Of a DNA stretch of 64,000 nucleotides, positions 27,315 through 37,491 are shown in pieces (the first letter of the stretch is position 1; each line of letters begins with the position of its first letter). Source of the stretch: Clostridium sp. CAG:571. GTDB taxonomy: Bacteria > Bacillota > Clostridia > TANB77 > CAG-508. The notes beneath the pieces are model-generated. The model was not told the origin of the DNA. It did not search any database and saw only the letters and a program-made list of their open reading frames with translations. Position numbers and translations under genes: made by a program. Location of the stretch: the NCBI GenBank assembly GCA_000434015.1, contig HF999505.1, forward strand, positions 72,677 to 136,676. The letters are read 5' to 3'.

Positions 27315-28547
27315 CTAATTTTGATGCCTATTTTTTACAACATCGATTTTACTAGAAAATTCAACTTTTCTGTTAATTTTATAGATGTAAGTACAGAAAA
27401 ATAAAGATAATAAATAGTAAAATAATGGCGTAATATTATAAGTGTTGTAATTAAATGTACTAGAAAAATTGGCAAATACATCTTGTAAATCAAAATTTAA
27501 AAATGGAAATATATTAATAAAAATATATGTATAAAATGCAGCTAAAATCCCTTGCATTAATTTACCAATTACATAGGGTTTTATAGAAAGATTTTCTTTA
27601 GATACAATGCTAAGGACTTGAAGTAAAATTGAAAATCCACCAAAACCTAGCAAAAAAGCGCAAAGTATAATATTGTGAGATATTAATTTACTATTTACAT
27701 TTGCAGCTAATTTAACACCATTTGTTAATTCTATAATTCCAGTAATAAAACCATTTGCTAATTTAGGTTCAATATTAATACACTTAAAAATGGTTTCTAC
27801 AAAATTACATAAAACACTTAAAATGTGACTATTTTTTAAAATAGAAAGAATAACTGAAAAAAGTACAATAAAGCCACCAATTAGTAAAGTTGTAGAAATT
27901 GCGGAATTAATGCTCTTTCCTAGAATTTCACCAAGATTTGAGAAAGAACAGCTAAGGCTATTAGAAATATTATTTTTTTCTGAGTGATATATATTTAAAG
28001 AAATATTCTTTTTAGAAAATCTATCTATTATACCAAGAATAATTCCGACAGATATACATGCTAAAATATGAGTAGATAAAAGTAAAAAGCCAATTGTAGA
28101 ATTACCAAACAAAGTAATTCCAATAGTTCCTAAAATAAAAAGTGGTCCGGAATTATTAGTAAAACTAAGCATTCTTTCAGCTTCGGATTTTGTGCATAAA
28201 CCATCCTTAAATAGTTTACAAACAACTTTAGCTCCAACTGGATAGCCACTAATTAATCCAATGATAAAAGCAAAAGCTCCTTCACCTGGTACATTAAAAA
28301 TTGGCCTCATAAATTTATTTAATAATTTTCCAATAATATGTATTATATTAGTGTAAGATAATAGTTCTGTAGCAATAAAAAAAGGAAAAAGAGAAGGTAC
28401 TACAGCTGTTGCCCATAAAGTTAAGCCGGCTTTTGCAGAACTTAAATTAGATTTAGAAAATACTACAAGAGCAATTGTAAAAATGAAAAAAGTAATAGGT
28501 AGTATATTTCGTTTTAGTGATATAGTATAAAAATTTAGTTTTTTCAT
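27315..28547 (-). CDS. ylbJ: sporulation integral membrane protein YlbJ
   Basis: A 410-residue polytopic membrane protein (about eight segments) required for cortex formation in Bacillus sporulation. Family signatures are AGLTLWATAVVPSLFPFFI near residue 40, FNVPGEGAFAFIIGLISGYPVGAK (about 85-110), FTNNSGPLFILG, and the second-half repeat FGGFSILLQVLSI. The ATG at 28547 follows AAGGAT and gives the normal N-terminus; a TTG at 28604 would translate the leader element and is rejected. The gene carries the conserved leader hairpin also seen before fabF and trmB. Confidence 0.92.
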   Translation of the reverse strand: MKKLNFYTISLKRNILPITFFIFTIALVVFSKSNLSSAKAGLTLWATAVVPSLFPFFIATELLSYTNIIHIIGKLLNKFMRPIFNVPGEGAFAFIIGLISGYPVGAKVVCKLFKDGLCTKSEAERMLSFTNNSGPLFILGTIGITLFGNSTIGFLLLSTHILACISVGIILGIIDRFSKKNISLNIYHSEKNNISNSLSCSFSNLGEILGKSINSAISTTLLIGGFIVLFSVILSILKNSHILSVLCNFVETIFKCINIEPKLANGFITGIIELTNGVKLAANVNSKLISHNIILCAFLLGFGGFSILLQVLSIVSKENLSIKPYVIGKLMQGILAAFYTYIFINIFPFLNFDLQDVFANFSSTFNYNTYNITPLFYYLLSLFFCTYIYKINRKVEFSSKIDVVKNRHQN

Positions 28548-28602
28548 GAGTTTTTTATCCTTATATAAAATATTTAGGTTTTGTGGAAAATACCTATAAA
28601 CC
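28548..28602 (-). promoter_or_regulatory. conserved leader element, copy upstream of ylbJ
   Basis: Minus strand: GGTTTATAGGT, a loop, ACCTAAATATTTTATATAAGG, then the start codon. TAGGT and ACCTA form a stem. The same arrangement precedes fabF and trmB. It could be a 5'-UTR structure or a promoter of a minor sigma factor. Confidence 0.7.
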
Positions 28603-28699
28603 AAAATTTAATATTGAATGTAAAATATTAAAATAATAAATTTAAAAAATGTAGTTTATATAATCATATTTTAGAGTACTTAAAAATATGATTATAGTA

Positions 28700-28728
28700 T
28701 TGAAAATTATGTAAAATTCATATATAAT
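28700..28728 (+). promoter_or_regulatory. promoter of the TSCPD-mfd operon
   Basis: TTGAAA (28700-28705) and TATAAT (28723-28728) with a 17-base spacer, about 105 bases before the TSCPD gene. Confidence 0.75.
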
Positions 28729-28835
28729 AAAAAGGTATGAAAAACTATAAAATAAGAACGTATAAAGTGTATTAAAAGTGCTATGTAAATACATATTTTT
28801 ACGTTTTAATATGTTATATGAAAGAAAGTGATGAA

Positions 28836-29087
28836 ATGGAATATATATATGAGCCAGAAGGTGTATGCTCACATAAAATAATTTTTGATATAGAAAATAA
28901 TATTATAAAGTCTGTAAAAATAATAGGTGGATGTCCTGGAAATACAGTAGGACTTAGTAAGTTATTAGAAGGACAAAATATTGATGACGTAATAAAAAAA
29001 TTAAAAGGAATTCCTTGTGGTTATAAGGGAACATCATGTCCAGATCAAATAGCTAAAGCTTTAGAAAAGTATAAAAAAGAGGTTTAG
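28836..29087 (+). CDS. TSCPD domain protein (TIGR03905 family)
   Basis: An 83-residue protein made of one TSCPD domain, named for its C-terminal motif, here GTSCPDQIAKAL. Other family features are VCSHKIIFDIE near the N-terminus, IGGCPGNTVGLSKL and IPCGYKG; four Cys residues could bind metal. The same domain is found at the end of class II ribonucleotide reductases, but the stand-alone protein has no proven role. The ATG at 28836 has AGAAAGTGATG in front. It lies six bases before mfd and is cotranscribed with it. Confidence 0.85.
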   Translation: MEYIYEPEGVCSHKIIFDIENNIIKSVKIIGGCPGNTVGLSKLLEGQNIDDVIKKLKGIPCGYKGTSCPDQIAKALEKYKKEV

Positions 29088-29093
29088 ATAAAA

Positions 29094-32000
29094 ATGAATT
29101 TTTTGTTAAGTGCATTAGGAAAAATTGATTTATTTACATCATATTTAAAAGGTATAGAAAAAGAAAAAGGCCCGATACTGGTATCGGGCTTATCTGACGT
29201 TGCAAAAGTGCATATTGTAAGTGGAACTAAGGAATATTTAAAAAGACCAATATGTATTATTACTTATAATGAGATACAAGCAAAAAAATTAATAAATGAT
29301 TTAAAATATTTTGAAAAAGAGATCTTATATTTTCCAAAAAGAGAAATAGTAACATATGATTATGTTGCAGAAAGCAAAGATCTTCCATATGAAAGGATAG
29401 AAGTTTTAAATAAAATACAAGATAAAAAAGCAAAAGTAGTTGTAACAACAATAGAAGCAGTTATGCAAAAACTTATATCAAAAGAAACTTTATATAAAAA
29501 TTGTATAAATTTAAAAGTAGGAAAAGAAATTTCTATAGAAAAATTAAAAGAAAAGCTATTACTACTTGGATATGAAAGATCAGAGCTAGTAGAATCAAGA
29601 GGTTGTTTTAGTGTAAGAGGTGGAATTGTAGATATTGCACTTTCAGAAACAGAGGGAATAAGAATAGAATTTTGGGGTGATGAGATAGATTCAATAAGAA
29701 GTTTTAAATTTTCATCTCAAAGATCAATAGATACAATGGATCAAATAAAGATATATCCTGCTCATGAATTTATATTGGAAAGAGATTTAGATGATATAGT
29801 AAAAGATATAAAAGAAAGAAAAAATAAAAATTTAGAAAAAACTGTATTTCGGAGATATAGAATTAATAAGTCAAGGTGACTATTATAGTAAAATTGACAA
29901 ATATTTTAATTCTTTTTATAAAAAACAAAGCAGTTTTCTAGATTATCTTTTAGATGATACTCTAATATTTTTAGATGAAGATTCTAAGATTTCTCAAAGG
30001 TTAAAAAATATAATTGAAGATAACAATAATTTAATAAATAATTTAATTGAAAAAGAAAAAGTTGTGCCAGATTCGATAGAAAATATAGCTTTGTATAATG
30101 AAAAAATAGAAAGCAATAATTTAATTTATTTAGAAAAACAAGATATTTTAACAAAAAAAAATATAGAAAGACAGTATCATTTTCATTATAGAGAAGTTAA
30201 CTTTTTTAAGAGTGAAATACAGATTATTATAGATGAAATAAAAATGGCAGTAGAGAAAAAGAAGAAGATAGTTTTACTTCGGAGGAAATGAAGCAAATGC
30301 AAGAAAAATGTCATTGTTATTAACAGAAAATGATATTCCACACATATATAATGAAAGCGTAGAAAGTAAATTACAAGAAGGTAATGTTTTGGTAACAAAA
30401 GGTGCTTTATCTTCTGGTTTTGAGTCTTATGATTTAAATTTACTTGTAATTAGTAGTGAAGACTTCTTTAATAATGAGCGTAAAAAAAGAAAATTAAGTA
30501 AAAGCTTTAAAGAGGGTGAAAAAGTTGTATTCGCAGATTTAAAAATTGGTGATTATGTTGTTCATAAATTTCATGGTATAGGTCAATTTATAGGAGTAAA
30601 TACAATAAAAGCAGATAATGTAACAAAAGATTATATAAAAATAAGATATAAAAATGAAGATATTTTATATGTGCCAACTAATAATTTAGATAGTATAAGA
30701 AAATATGTTGGTGGAGGAGAAGCTTTACCAAGACTAAACAAATTAGGCGGAAAAGAATGGGAAAATACAAAAACAAGAGTTAAGTCTAATTTAAGAGAAG
30801 TTGCAAGAGAATTAATAGAATTATATGCAAAAAGACAAAATGTGAAGGGATATGCTTTTTCTAAAGATACTGAGTGGCAAAGACAGTTTGAAGATAGTTT
30901 TCCATATACTGAAACAGAGGACCAATTAAGATGTATAGAAGAAACTAAAAAAGATATGGAACAGGCTAAACCGATGGATAGACTTCTTTGTGGAGATGTT
31001 GGATATGGAAAAACAGAAGTAGCAATAAGAGCAGCTTTTAAAGCAATAATGGATCATAAGCAAGTTGCATATTTAGTTCCAACCACAGTACTTGCAAATC
31101 AACAATATGAAGAATTTAAAACAAGAATGGAAGAATTTCCAATCAAAGTTGAATTACTAAATCGTTTTAGAACAAAAAAAGAGCAAAATGAAGTTATTAA
31201 AAAATTAAAATTAGGAGAAATAGATTGCGTTGTAGGAACGCATAGAATATTAAGTAAGGATGTAGAATTTAAAGATTTAGGTTTACTAATAATTGATGAG
31301 GAACATAGATTTGGAGTTAAAGATAAAGAAAAAATAAAGGTTTTAAAAAATACAGTAGATGTACTAACTATGACAGCAACACCAATTCCTAGAACACTTC
31401 ATATGTCAATTGTTGGAGTAAGAGATATGTCTGTTATATATGAACCACCACATAATAGAAAAGCTGTTCAAACATATGTATTAGAATATGATGATGAGGT
31501 AATAAAAGAAGCAATTACAAAAGAATTAGAAAGAGATGGTCAGGTTTTTTATTTATTTAATAATGTAGAACAAATAGAGAAAAAAGCAAATTTTATTTCG
31601 GATTTGGTACCTGAGGCAAAAGTTGCATATGCACATGGAAAAATGAGTGGAAAAGAACTAGAAGATATAATGATGGAGTTTGTAAAAAAAGAAGTTAATG
31701 TACTTGTTTGTACTACAATTTTGGAATCTGGAATAGATATTCCAAATGCAAATACTATTATAGTAGAAAATGCAGACAGACTAGGACTTGCTCAGCTTTA
31801 TCAAATAAGAGGAAGAGTTGGAAGATCTGATAGGCAAGCATATGCGTATATAACATATAGACATGATAAATTATTATCAGAAGTTGCTGATAAGAGATTA
31901 AAAGCTATAAAAGAATTTACAGAATTCGGATCAGGATTTAAAATTGCTATGAGAGATTTAGAAATAAGAGGTGCAGGAAGTTTACTTCGGAGAAATACAA

Positions 32001-32573
32001 CATGGTCATATGGAACAAGTTGGATATGATACTTATTGTAAATTATTAGACGAAGTTGTAAAAGAAATGCAGGGAATAAAAGTAAAAGAAGAAAAAGATA
32101 TACAAATAGATATGAATGTTTCAAGTTTTATTCCAGATGAGTATATTGAAAATAGTAGTCAAAAAATTGAAATATATCAGGATATTGCACTTAGCAAAAA
32201 TGAAGAGGACTTAGCAAATGTAATAGATGAAATAATTGATAGATATGGTAATATGCCAAAAGAAGTAGAAAACTTAATAAAGATTGCAAAAATAAAACAA
32301 TTATGCAAAATGGTAAATATTTTAAAAATTGTACAAAGAAGAGAAAATGCAGTATTTTACTTTGATGTAGATAATTTTAATACAGAAATTATAGATAATT
32401 TAATAAAAGAATACAGAAATTTAATAAAATTTTCTCCTGGAAAAGAACCATATGTTACTTTAATTTTGAATACTACATCAGAAGATAAAATTTTAGAAAG
32501 TATTACACAATTTTTGGAGAAGTGTTTACAAAATGAAAATTCAAAGGTAAATAAAAATGCGAATAATATATAA
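29094..32573 (+). CDS. mfd: transcription-repair coupling factor Mfd (three +1 CGG sites)
   Basis: A 1158-residue translocase that removes stalled RNA polymerase and recruits UvrA, intact only if the CGGs at 29850, 30280 and 31988 are each passed by +1. The UvrB-like N-terminus contains LGYERSELVESRGCFSVRGG. The CarD-like RNAP-interaction domain has GDYVVHKFHGIGQF and YVPTNNLD. The translocase core has GDVGYGKTEVA (Walker A), DEEHRFGVK (II), TMTATPIPRTL (III) and RGRVGRSDRQAYAY (VI). The TRCF C-terminal domain follows the third site (EIQHGHMEQVGYD). With three bases skipped the length is a multiple of three and matches the family. Read as triplets the gene would be four fragments. Confidence 0.94.
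29170..29189. repeat. perfect palindrome inside mfd codons 26-32
   Basis: GCCCGATAC and GTATCGGGC flank a TG centre. It uses rare GC-rich codons (GGC, CCG, TCG) for the region Gly-Pro-Ile-Leu-Val-Ser-Gly. No T-run follows. Confidence 0.6.
29850..29852 (+). other. in-frame CGG +1 frameshift site 7 (mfd)
   Basis: TTT CGG A. Skipping the C gives Thr-Val-Phe-Gly-Asp-Ile-Glu. Triplet reading stops at TGA nine codons later. Confidence 0.9.
30280..30282 (+). other. in-frame CGG +1 frameshift site 8 (mfd)
   Basis: CTT CGG A. Skipping the C gives Leu-Leu-Gly-Gly-Asn-Glu-Ala. It is in frame only after site 7 has shifted. Triplet reading stops at TGA three codons later. Confidence 0.9.
31988..31990 (+). 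other. in-frame CGG +1 frameshift site 9 (mfd)
   Basis: CTT CGG A. Skipping the C gives Gly-Ser-Leu-Leu-Gly-Glu-Ile-Gln-His-Gly, the conserved Mfd/RecG segment after motif VI. It is in frame only after sites 7 and 8. Confidence 0.93.
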
Positions 32574-32585
32574 AAAGGAGTATAT

Positions 32586-33377
32586 ATGCAAGTAATAACA
32601 AGTAAAGAAAATGAGATTGTTAAAAAAATTAAAAAATTAAAAGAAAAAAAGTTTAGAGATTTAGAAAATAGTTATATAGTAGAAGGAATAAAGCTTGTAA
32701 AAGAAGCTATTGATGAAAATCAAAATATAAAATATGTGGTGATTTGCGAAGATTGCATAAATAATGACATGATAGATCAAAAAGTACTATATGATATAGC
32801 AAAACTTAATTGCATTTATGTAACAGATAAAGTTTTTAAATATATAACAGATGTATCTAATCCACAAGGTATTTTAGCTGTTGTAGAAAAAAATAATAGT
32901 AATAATAAAATAAATTATTCTGAAGATATAATTTTAGTATTAGATGGATTGCAAGATCCAGGAAATTTAGGTACGATTCTAAGAACTGTAGATAGTGCAA
33001 ATTTAAAACAAATTGTTGTATCAAAAGATACAGTGGAGTGTTTTAATCCAAAAGTTGTAAGATCAACTATGGGGGCGATTTTTAGAGTTAATATTATTGA
33101 AAGTGAAAATTTACTAGAAACTTTAAAAGATATAAAAGAAAATGGTTATGAGATAATTGTTACATCATTAGATACCAAAAATAGTATATATGATATAGAA
33201 TATAATAAAAAGGTTATAGTTATTGGAAATGAGGGAAATGGAGTTTCAAAAGAAATTCAAGATTTTGCAGATTATAAAGTTAAAATTCCTATGCTTGGAA
33301 AAACAGAAAGTTTGAATGCTTCTGTTGCAACAGGAATTATGATTTATGAATATGTAAGAGGAAAATTAAAAAAATAA
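32586..33377 (+). CDS. TrmH/SpoU family RNA 2'-O-methyltransferase
   Basis: A 263-residue SPOUT methyltransferase. An N-terminal L30e-like substrate-binding domain (SPOU_sub_bind, about 1-100, with FRDLENSYIVEGIKLVKEA) precedes the catalytic knot. The three SpoU motifs are clear: LDGLQDPGNLGTILRTVDSA (1), VIVIGNEGNGVSKEI (2) and LNASVATGIMIYEYVR (3). The probable substrate is rRNA, by analogy with RlmB/YsgA-type proteins; the exact nucleotide is unknown. AAGGAG lies seven bases before the ATG. It lies 12 bases after mfd, in the same operon. Confidence 0.92.
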   Translation: MQVITSKENEIVKKIKKLKEKKFRDLENSYIVEGIKLVKEAIDENQNIKYVVICEDCINNDMIDQKVLYDIAKLNCIYVTDKVFKYITDVSNPQGILAVVEKNNSNNKINYSEDIILVLDGLQDPGNLGTILRTVDSANLKQIVVSKDTVECFNPKVVRSTMGAIFRVNIIESENLLETLKDIKENGYEIIVTSLDTKNSIYDIEYNKKVIVIGNEGNGVSKEIQDFADYKVKIPMLGKTESLNASVATGIMIYEYVRGKLKK

Positions 33378-33400
33378 AATTGTAAAGGGAGTATGCTAAA

Positions 33401-33973
33401 ATGCGTATAATACTTGCATCACAATCACCAAGAAGAAAAGAACTTTTAAATTTAATGAATGTAAAATATGAAGTAATTGTAAGCAATGTTGATGAAAAAT
33501 TAGAAAAAGGAATAACAATAGAAGATCAAGTAAAAAGACTTTCTTATATAAAAGCTAAAGCAGTATTTGATGAAACAATAGGAGATAGAGTTGTTATTGG
33601 AGCAGACACAATGGTTTTTAAGGATGGAAAAATATATGGCAAACCAAAAGATGAAGAAGATGCAAAGAAAATGTTGTTTAAATTTAAAAACTCAAATGTT
33701 AAGGTTATTACAGGGCTTAGTGTATTAGTAGAAGATAAAAATAAATATAAAGAGTATATAGATTATGATATAGCAGATATTTATATAAAAGATATGCAAG
33801 ATGAAGAAATTGAAAAGTGGATAAAAACTGGAGAGGCATTAGATAAAGCAGGGGCTTTTGCGATTCAATCTGGATTTAGTGTTTTTATTGAAAAAATTAT
33901 AGGAAATTATACAACTATTGTTGGTTTGCCAATACATAAATTATATGACTATATAAAAGAATATTGCGATTAA
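33401..33973 (+). CDS. maf: Maf nucleotide pyrophosphatase
   Basis: A 190-residue Maf/YhdE-type nucleoside triphosphate pyrophosphatase, active on dTTP/UTP or modified nucleotides in known members and linked to septum control in Bacillus. The motif ILASQSPRRKELL opens the protein; VVIGADTMVFKDGKIYGKPKD holds the catalytic acid region; GLPIHKLYDYI is near the end. AAAGGGAG precedes the ATG. It follows the methyltransferase gene by 23 bases. Confidence 0.92.
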   Translation: MRIILASQSPRRKELLNLMNVKYEVIVSNVDEKLEKGITIEDQVKRLSYIKAKAVFDETIGDRVVIGADTMVFKDGKIYGKPKDEEDAKKMLFKFKNSNVKVITGLSVLVEDKNKYKEYIDYDIADIYIKDMQDEEIEKWIKTGEALDKAGAFAIQSGFSVFIEKIIGNYTTIVGLPIHKLYDYIKEYCD

Positions 33974-34276
33974 AAACAAAAAGTTATAAATTAATTGTTA
34001 GAAGATAAAATTTGAAATTTGATATATAAAATGAATTTATGAAATAAAAAGCAAATAAAAATTTTTTAGTAACAAGAGTAAAAATAAAAAGAAAAAAGTG
34101 TAAATATAATGTATATGAATGTTAAGTAAAAAATATTAGATATTAACTAAAAAAGAATATAAAACTTTGAGAATATTTTCCTAAAACATTGAATTTTAAT
34201 AGATATTTGATATAATAATGGAAAATTTAAAATGGTAAAAAAATACTATCAAAACATAAAAAAGAAGGAGAGCAAA
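33974..34276 (+). promoter_or_regulatory. aspS upstream region with promoter
   Basis: About 300 bases of AT-rich DNA. A promoter-like TTGAAT (34189-34194) and TATAAT (34211-34216) with 16-base spacing lies 60 bases before aspS. No T-box leader (no specifier-type stem or TGGCACCGCGG core) was seen. Confidence 0.55.
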
Positions 34277-36037
34277 ATGAAGAATATATATAGAGATCAT
34301 AATTGTGGTGAATTAAATATAAAAAATGTTGGTCAAAATGTCAAACTTGCAGGTTGGGTTCAAAGAATAAGAAATCTAGGAGCAATGAAATTTATAGATT
34401 TAAGAGATGAATTTGGAATCACACAACTTGTTATATCAGATGAAGAAAAATTAAAAGATATAAAAGAAAATTTAGTAACAGAATGTGTAATTTGTGTTGA
34501 AGGGAAAGTTCTTGAAAGAACAAACAAGAACGACAAAATACCAACAGGTGAAATAGAAATAGAAGTAAATAAAATAGAATTATTAGGAAAATGCAAAAAT
34601 GTACTTCCTTTTGAAATTAATTCAGAAAAAATCGATATATCTTCTGTAAGAGAAGATTTAAGACTAGAATATAGATTCTTAGATTTAAGAAACGAAAAAA
34701 TACATAATAATATATTACTTCGTTCTAAAGTAATGAAAACAATAAGAAATAAAATGGATGAATTAGGATTTACAGAAATACAAACTCCAATTTTAGCAAA
34801 CTCATCACCAGAAGGAGCTAGAGATTATTTAGTTCCAAGTAGATTACATCCAGGAGAATTTTATGCACTTCCACAAGCACCTCAACAATTTAAACAATTA
34901 TTAATGGTTTCAGGATTTAATAAATATTATCAAATTGCTCCATGTTTTAGAGATGAAGATCCAAGAGCTGATAGAGCACCAGGAGAATTTTATCAATTAG
35001 ATTATGAAATGAGTTTTGCAACACAAGATGATGTTTTTGAAGTGGCAGAAGAAGTTGTTCCATATGTATTTAGAGAAAATACAACTTGGCAAGTTGATGA
35101 TGGACCATTTATTAGAATACCATACTTAGAAGCTATGGAAAAATATGGTATCGACAAACCAGATTTAAGAAATCCACTAATTATACAAGATGCAACAGAA
35201 ATATTTAAAAATACAGAATTTAATGCTTTTAAAGGTAAAACTGTAAAAATAATAATAGTTCCAAATGGAGCATCTCAGGGGCGTAAATTCTTTGATAGTA
35301 TGGATGTTTTTGCAAAAGAAGAAGCGGGAGCAAAAGGATTAGCTTGGGTTAAAATAGATGAAAATGGAGAATATACAGGAGGCATTTCTAAATTTATTAC
35401 AGATGAAGTTAAAATTGAGCTTCAAAAATTAGGTGCAAATTCAAATTCTAGTATTTTCTTTGTAGCAGATGAATTGAAAATTGCTCAAAAAATAGCAGGT
35501 CTTGTTAGAATAGAACTTGGAAAACGTTTAGATTTAATAGAAAAGAATGTTTATAAATTTTGTTGGATTGTAGATTTTCCAATGTATGAGTTATCAGATG
35601 AAGGTAGTATTGATTTTAATCATAATCCATTTTCTATGCCACAAGGAGGAATGGATGCTTTAGAAAATATGAATCCATTAGATATTTTAGCATATCAATA
35701 TGATTTAGTATGTAATGGGTATGAAATGGCATCAGGAGCTGTTAGAAACCATAATCCAGAATTAATGGTTAAAGCTTTTGAAATAGCAGGTTATACAGAA
35801 GAAGATGTTAAAACGAAATTTGGAGCACTTTATAATGCTTTCCAATATGGAACACCACCACATGCAGGTGCTGCTCCTGGGCTAGATAGAATGGTAATGC
35901 TAATTTCTGATAGTCAAAATATAAGAGAAGTAATAGCTTTTCCAAAAAATAAAAAAGCAAGAGATGTATTAATGGGAGCGCCATCTAAAGTATCTATGGA
36001 ACAGCTAAAAGATGTACATATAAAAATAGATGAATAA
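34277..36037 (+). CDS. aspS: aspartate--tRNA ligase
   Basis: A 586-residue class IIb aminoacyl-tRNA synthetase of bacterial type. The N-terminal OB-fold anticodon domain (about 1-105) includes LAGWVQRIRNLGAMKFIDLRDEFG-like sequence. Motif 1 is SSPEGARDYLVPSR, motif 2 FRDEDPRADRAP with EFYQLDYE, and motif 3 GAAPGLDRMVMLI near the C-terminus. A GAD insertion domain (about 300-410) is present. The ATG at 34277 follows AAGGAG; an earlier ATG at 34232 is unsupported. Whether it also charges tRNA-Asn depends on gatCAB elsewhere in the genome. Confidence 0.95.
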   Translation: MKNIYRDHNCGELNIKNVGQNVKLAGWVQRIRNLGAMKFIDLRDEFGITQLVISDEEKLKDIKENLVTECVICVEGKVLERTNKNDKIPTGEIEIEVNKIELLGKCKNVLPFEINSEKIDISSVREDLRLEYRFLDLRNEKIHNNILLRSKVMKTIRNKMDELGFTEIQTPILANSSPEGARDYLVPSRLHPGEFYALPQAPQQFKQLLMVSGFNKYYQIAPCFRDEDPRADRAPGEFYQLDYEMSFATQDDVFEVAEEVVPYVFRENTTWQVDDGPFIRIPYLEAMEKYGIDKPDLRNPLIIQDATEIFKNTEFNAFKGKTVKIIIVPNGASQGRKFFDSMDVFAKEEAGAKGLAWVKIDENGEYTGGISKFITDEVKIELQKLGANSNSSIFFVADELKIAQKIAGLVRIELGKRLDLIEKNVYKFCWIVDFPMYELSDEGSIDFNHNPFSMPQGGMDALENMNPLDILAYQYDLVCNGYEMASGAVRNHNPELMVKAFEIAGYTEEDVKTKFGALYNAFQYGTPPHAGAAPGLDRMVMLISDSQNIREVIAFPKNKKARDVLMGAPSKVSMEQLKDVHIKIDE

Positions 36038-36072
36038 TATAATATAAATTTTTTAAATAGACAAAAGAAATA

Positions 36073-36101
36073 TTGACCATACAAATGTTTTGTGATAATA
36101 T
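36073..36101 (+). promoter_or_regulatory. promoter of the small coiled-coil gene
   Basis: TTGACC (36073-36078) and TAATAT (36096-36101), 17-base spacer. Confidence 0.5.
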
Positions 36102-36133
36102 CTATAAGAATCTATTTAAGAAGAGGTGATTAT

Positions 36134-36373
36134 ATGAATTTATTAGAAGAAAATTATAATGATATAAAACAAATAAAAGAAGTAATAAATGAAATAAAAT
36201 ATAATCAACAAAAAACAATTCAAATTGTAGAAAAAAATCATAAAACAAATATGAAAAAAATTGAAAAATTACAAGAATTTAATGAAATAAATGATATGAC
36301 TAATACTGTTTTTGAAGAAAGACTTTTAAGAATAGAAAAATTATTAGATGATATTTATTCTAAAATAGCATAA
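36134..36373 (+). CDS. small coiled-coil protein
   Basis: A 79-residue, highly charged, almost wholly helical protein with heptad spacing of Ile/Leu (residues 8-35 and 55-79) and no Cys, signal peptide or membrane segment. It resembles small coiled-coil proteins such as SlyX in general character only; no family is claimed. AAGAGGTG lies six bases before the ATG and a strong terminator follows, so the gene is probably real. Confidence 0.65.
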   Translation: MNLLEENYNDIKQIKEVINEIKYNQQKTIQIVEKNHKTNMKKIEKLQEFNEINDMTNTVFEERLLRIEKLLDDIYSKIA

Positions 36374-36375
36374 GA

Positions 36376-36418
36376 AAAGAGCTAAGAAACTTTAATTAAA
36401 AATTTCTTAGCTTTTTTA
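36376..36418 (+). terminator. terminator after the coiled-coil gene
   Basis: AGCTAAGAAA (36380-36389) pairs with TTTCTTAGCT (36403-36412), then TTTTT. Confidence 0.8.
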
Positions 36419-36558
36419 TATTAAAGAAATAAAATATATTTTTTATTTCTTTAATAGCAATTTTTTGTACAACCAATTAATAGGTATTAAAATTAGTAGA
36501 TATTATTAAAGGCTAAATATTTTGTTAAAATATAGTTATTAGATAAATAAGAAAATTA

Positions 36559-37350
36559 TTATTTTAATAAATCATAAAAAGTCTTAAATTCATATCCTTC
36601 AGATTTTAGAAAATTAATAGAATCTTCTAAAATGTCATATGTTTTATTAACATCACCTGTATCGTGCATTAAAATTACTAATGTTCCTTTATTTGCAGAA
36701 CTTTTTTTTAAGTTAGCTAACAATTCTGCATTTGAATATTTTTTCATAGAGTCATTATTTAGAGAATTCCAATCAATATAGGTATAATCTATTTCATTTA
36801 AATATTTTATAGCTTTTTTCTTATCGTGATAGTGAATTTTACTCATAGAACCATTAGGAAATCTAAAAATATGGGAACAGTAATTTTCAATTCCAATAGC
36901 TTTAGAAATAGATTTATCTGTTTCTAAAATTTCATTTATAAAGTCTTGTTTTGATTTATAAAGTTTGGAATTATTATGAGAATATCCATGATTTGCAATA
37001 AAGTGGCCATCTTCATATGCTTGTTTTACTAAATCTGGAGATTCTTCTACATGTTTTCCTACAACAAAAAAATTGGCAAGAGTATTGTTTTGCTTTAATA
37101 TTTCTAGTACTTTTGGGGTTACAAACTTACTTGGACCATCATCAAAAGTTAAATATGCAACTTTTTCTTCATTTTCATATAGGTTTTGTATTAAATTTCG
37201 TTTTTCATCAGATAAATATAATTCTGGATTGTCTGCACGACTGTTATTATTATCTAATGATATAAATAAGATTATAGTAAAAAATACAATGATTAAAGAA
37301 ATGTATATAAACTGTTTAATATTTTTTTTAGTTATTATAAAAAATTTCAT
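36559..37350 (-). CDS. polysaccharide deacetylase (NodB domain)
   Basis: A 263-residue membrane-anchored carbohydrate esterase family 4 protein. One N-terminal membrane segment (about 13-32) precedes the NodB domain: AYLTFDDGPS (motif 1, catalytic and metal Asp pair), NHGYSHNN (motif 2, metal His residues), FRFPNGS (motif 3), DWNSLN (motif 4) and LVILMHDTG (motif 5). It would deacetylate peptidoglycan or another extracellular sugar polymer. It resembles PdaA-like spore-cortex enzymes, but specificity cannot be read from sequence. A short AT repeat lies upstream of its start. Confidence 0.87.
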   Translation of the reverse strand: MKFFIITKKNIKQFIYISLIIVFFTIILFISLDNNNSRADNPELYLSDEKRNLIQNLYENEEKVAYLTFDDGPSKFVTPKVLEILKQNNTLANFFVVGKHVEESPDLVKQAYEDGHFIANHGYSHNNSKLYKSKQDFINEILETDKSISKAIGIENYCSHIFRFPNGSMSKIHYHDKKKAIKYLNEIDYTYIDWNSLNNDSMKKYSNAELLANLKKSSANKGTLVILMHDTGDVNKTYDILEDSINFLKSEGYEFKTFYDLLK

Positions 37351-37491
37351 ATAAAAATCTCCTATAATAATATATATATATATAATACATAAAAAATGAC
37401 TATTGTTTAAAGTAAAAAAATAATTAATTTGACTGATATATATTTTGGATTTAAAATATATATAAATTTAAGTAAGAAGGGAATCAATATT

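Noticed and set aside
29094..32573. Stop-codon readthrough or TGA recoding in mfd and others
   Set aside because: The stops seen in triplet reading (TAA, TAG and TGA) all lie a few codons after a CGG and in the wrong frame; reading through them does not give the family sequence.
33974..34276. T-box riboswitch before aspS
   Set aside because: No conserved T-box core or antiterminator pair is visible; only a plausible promoter.
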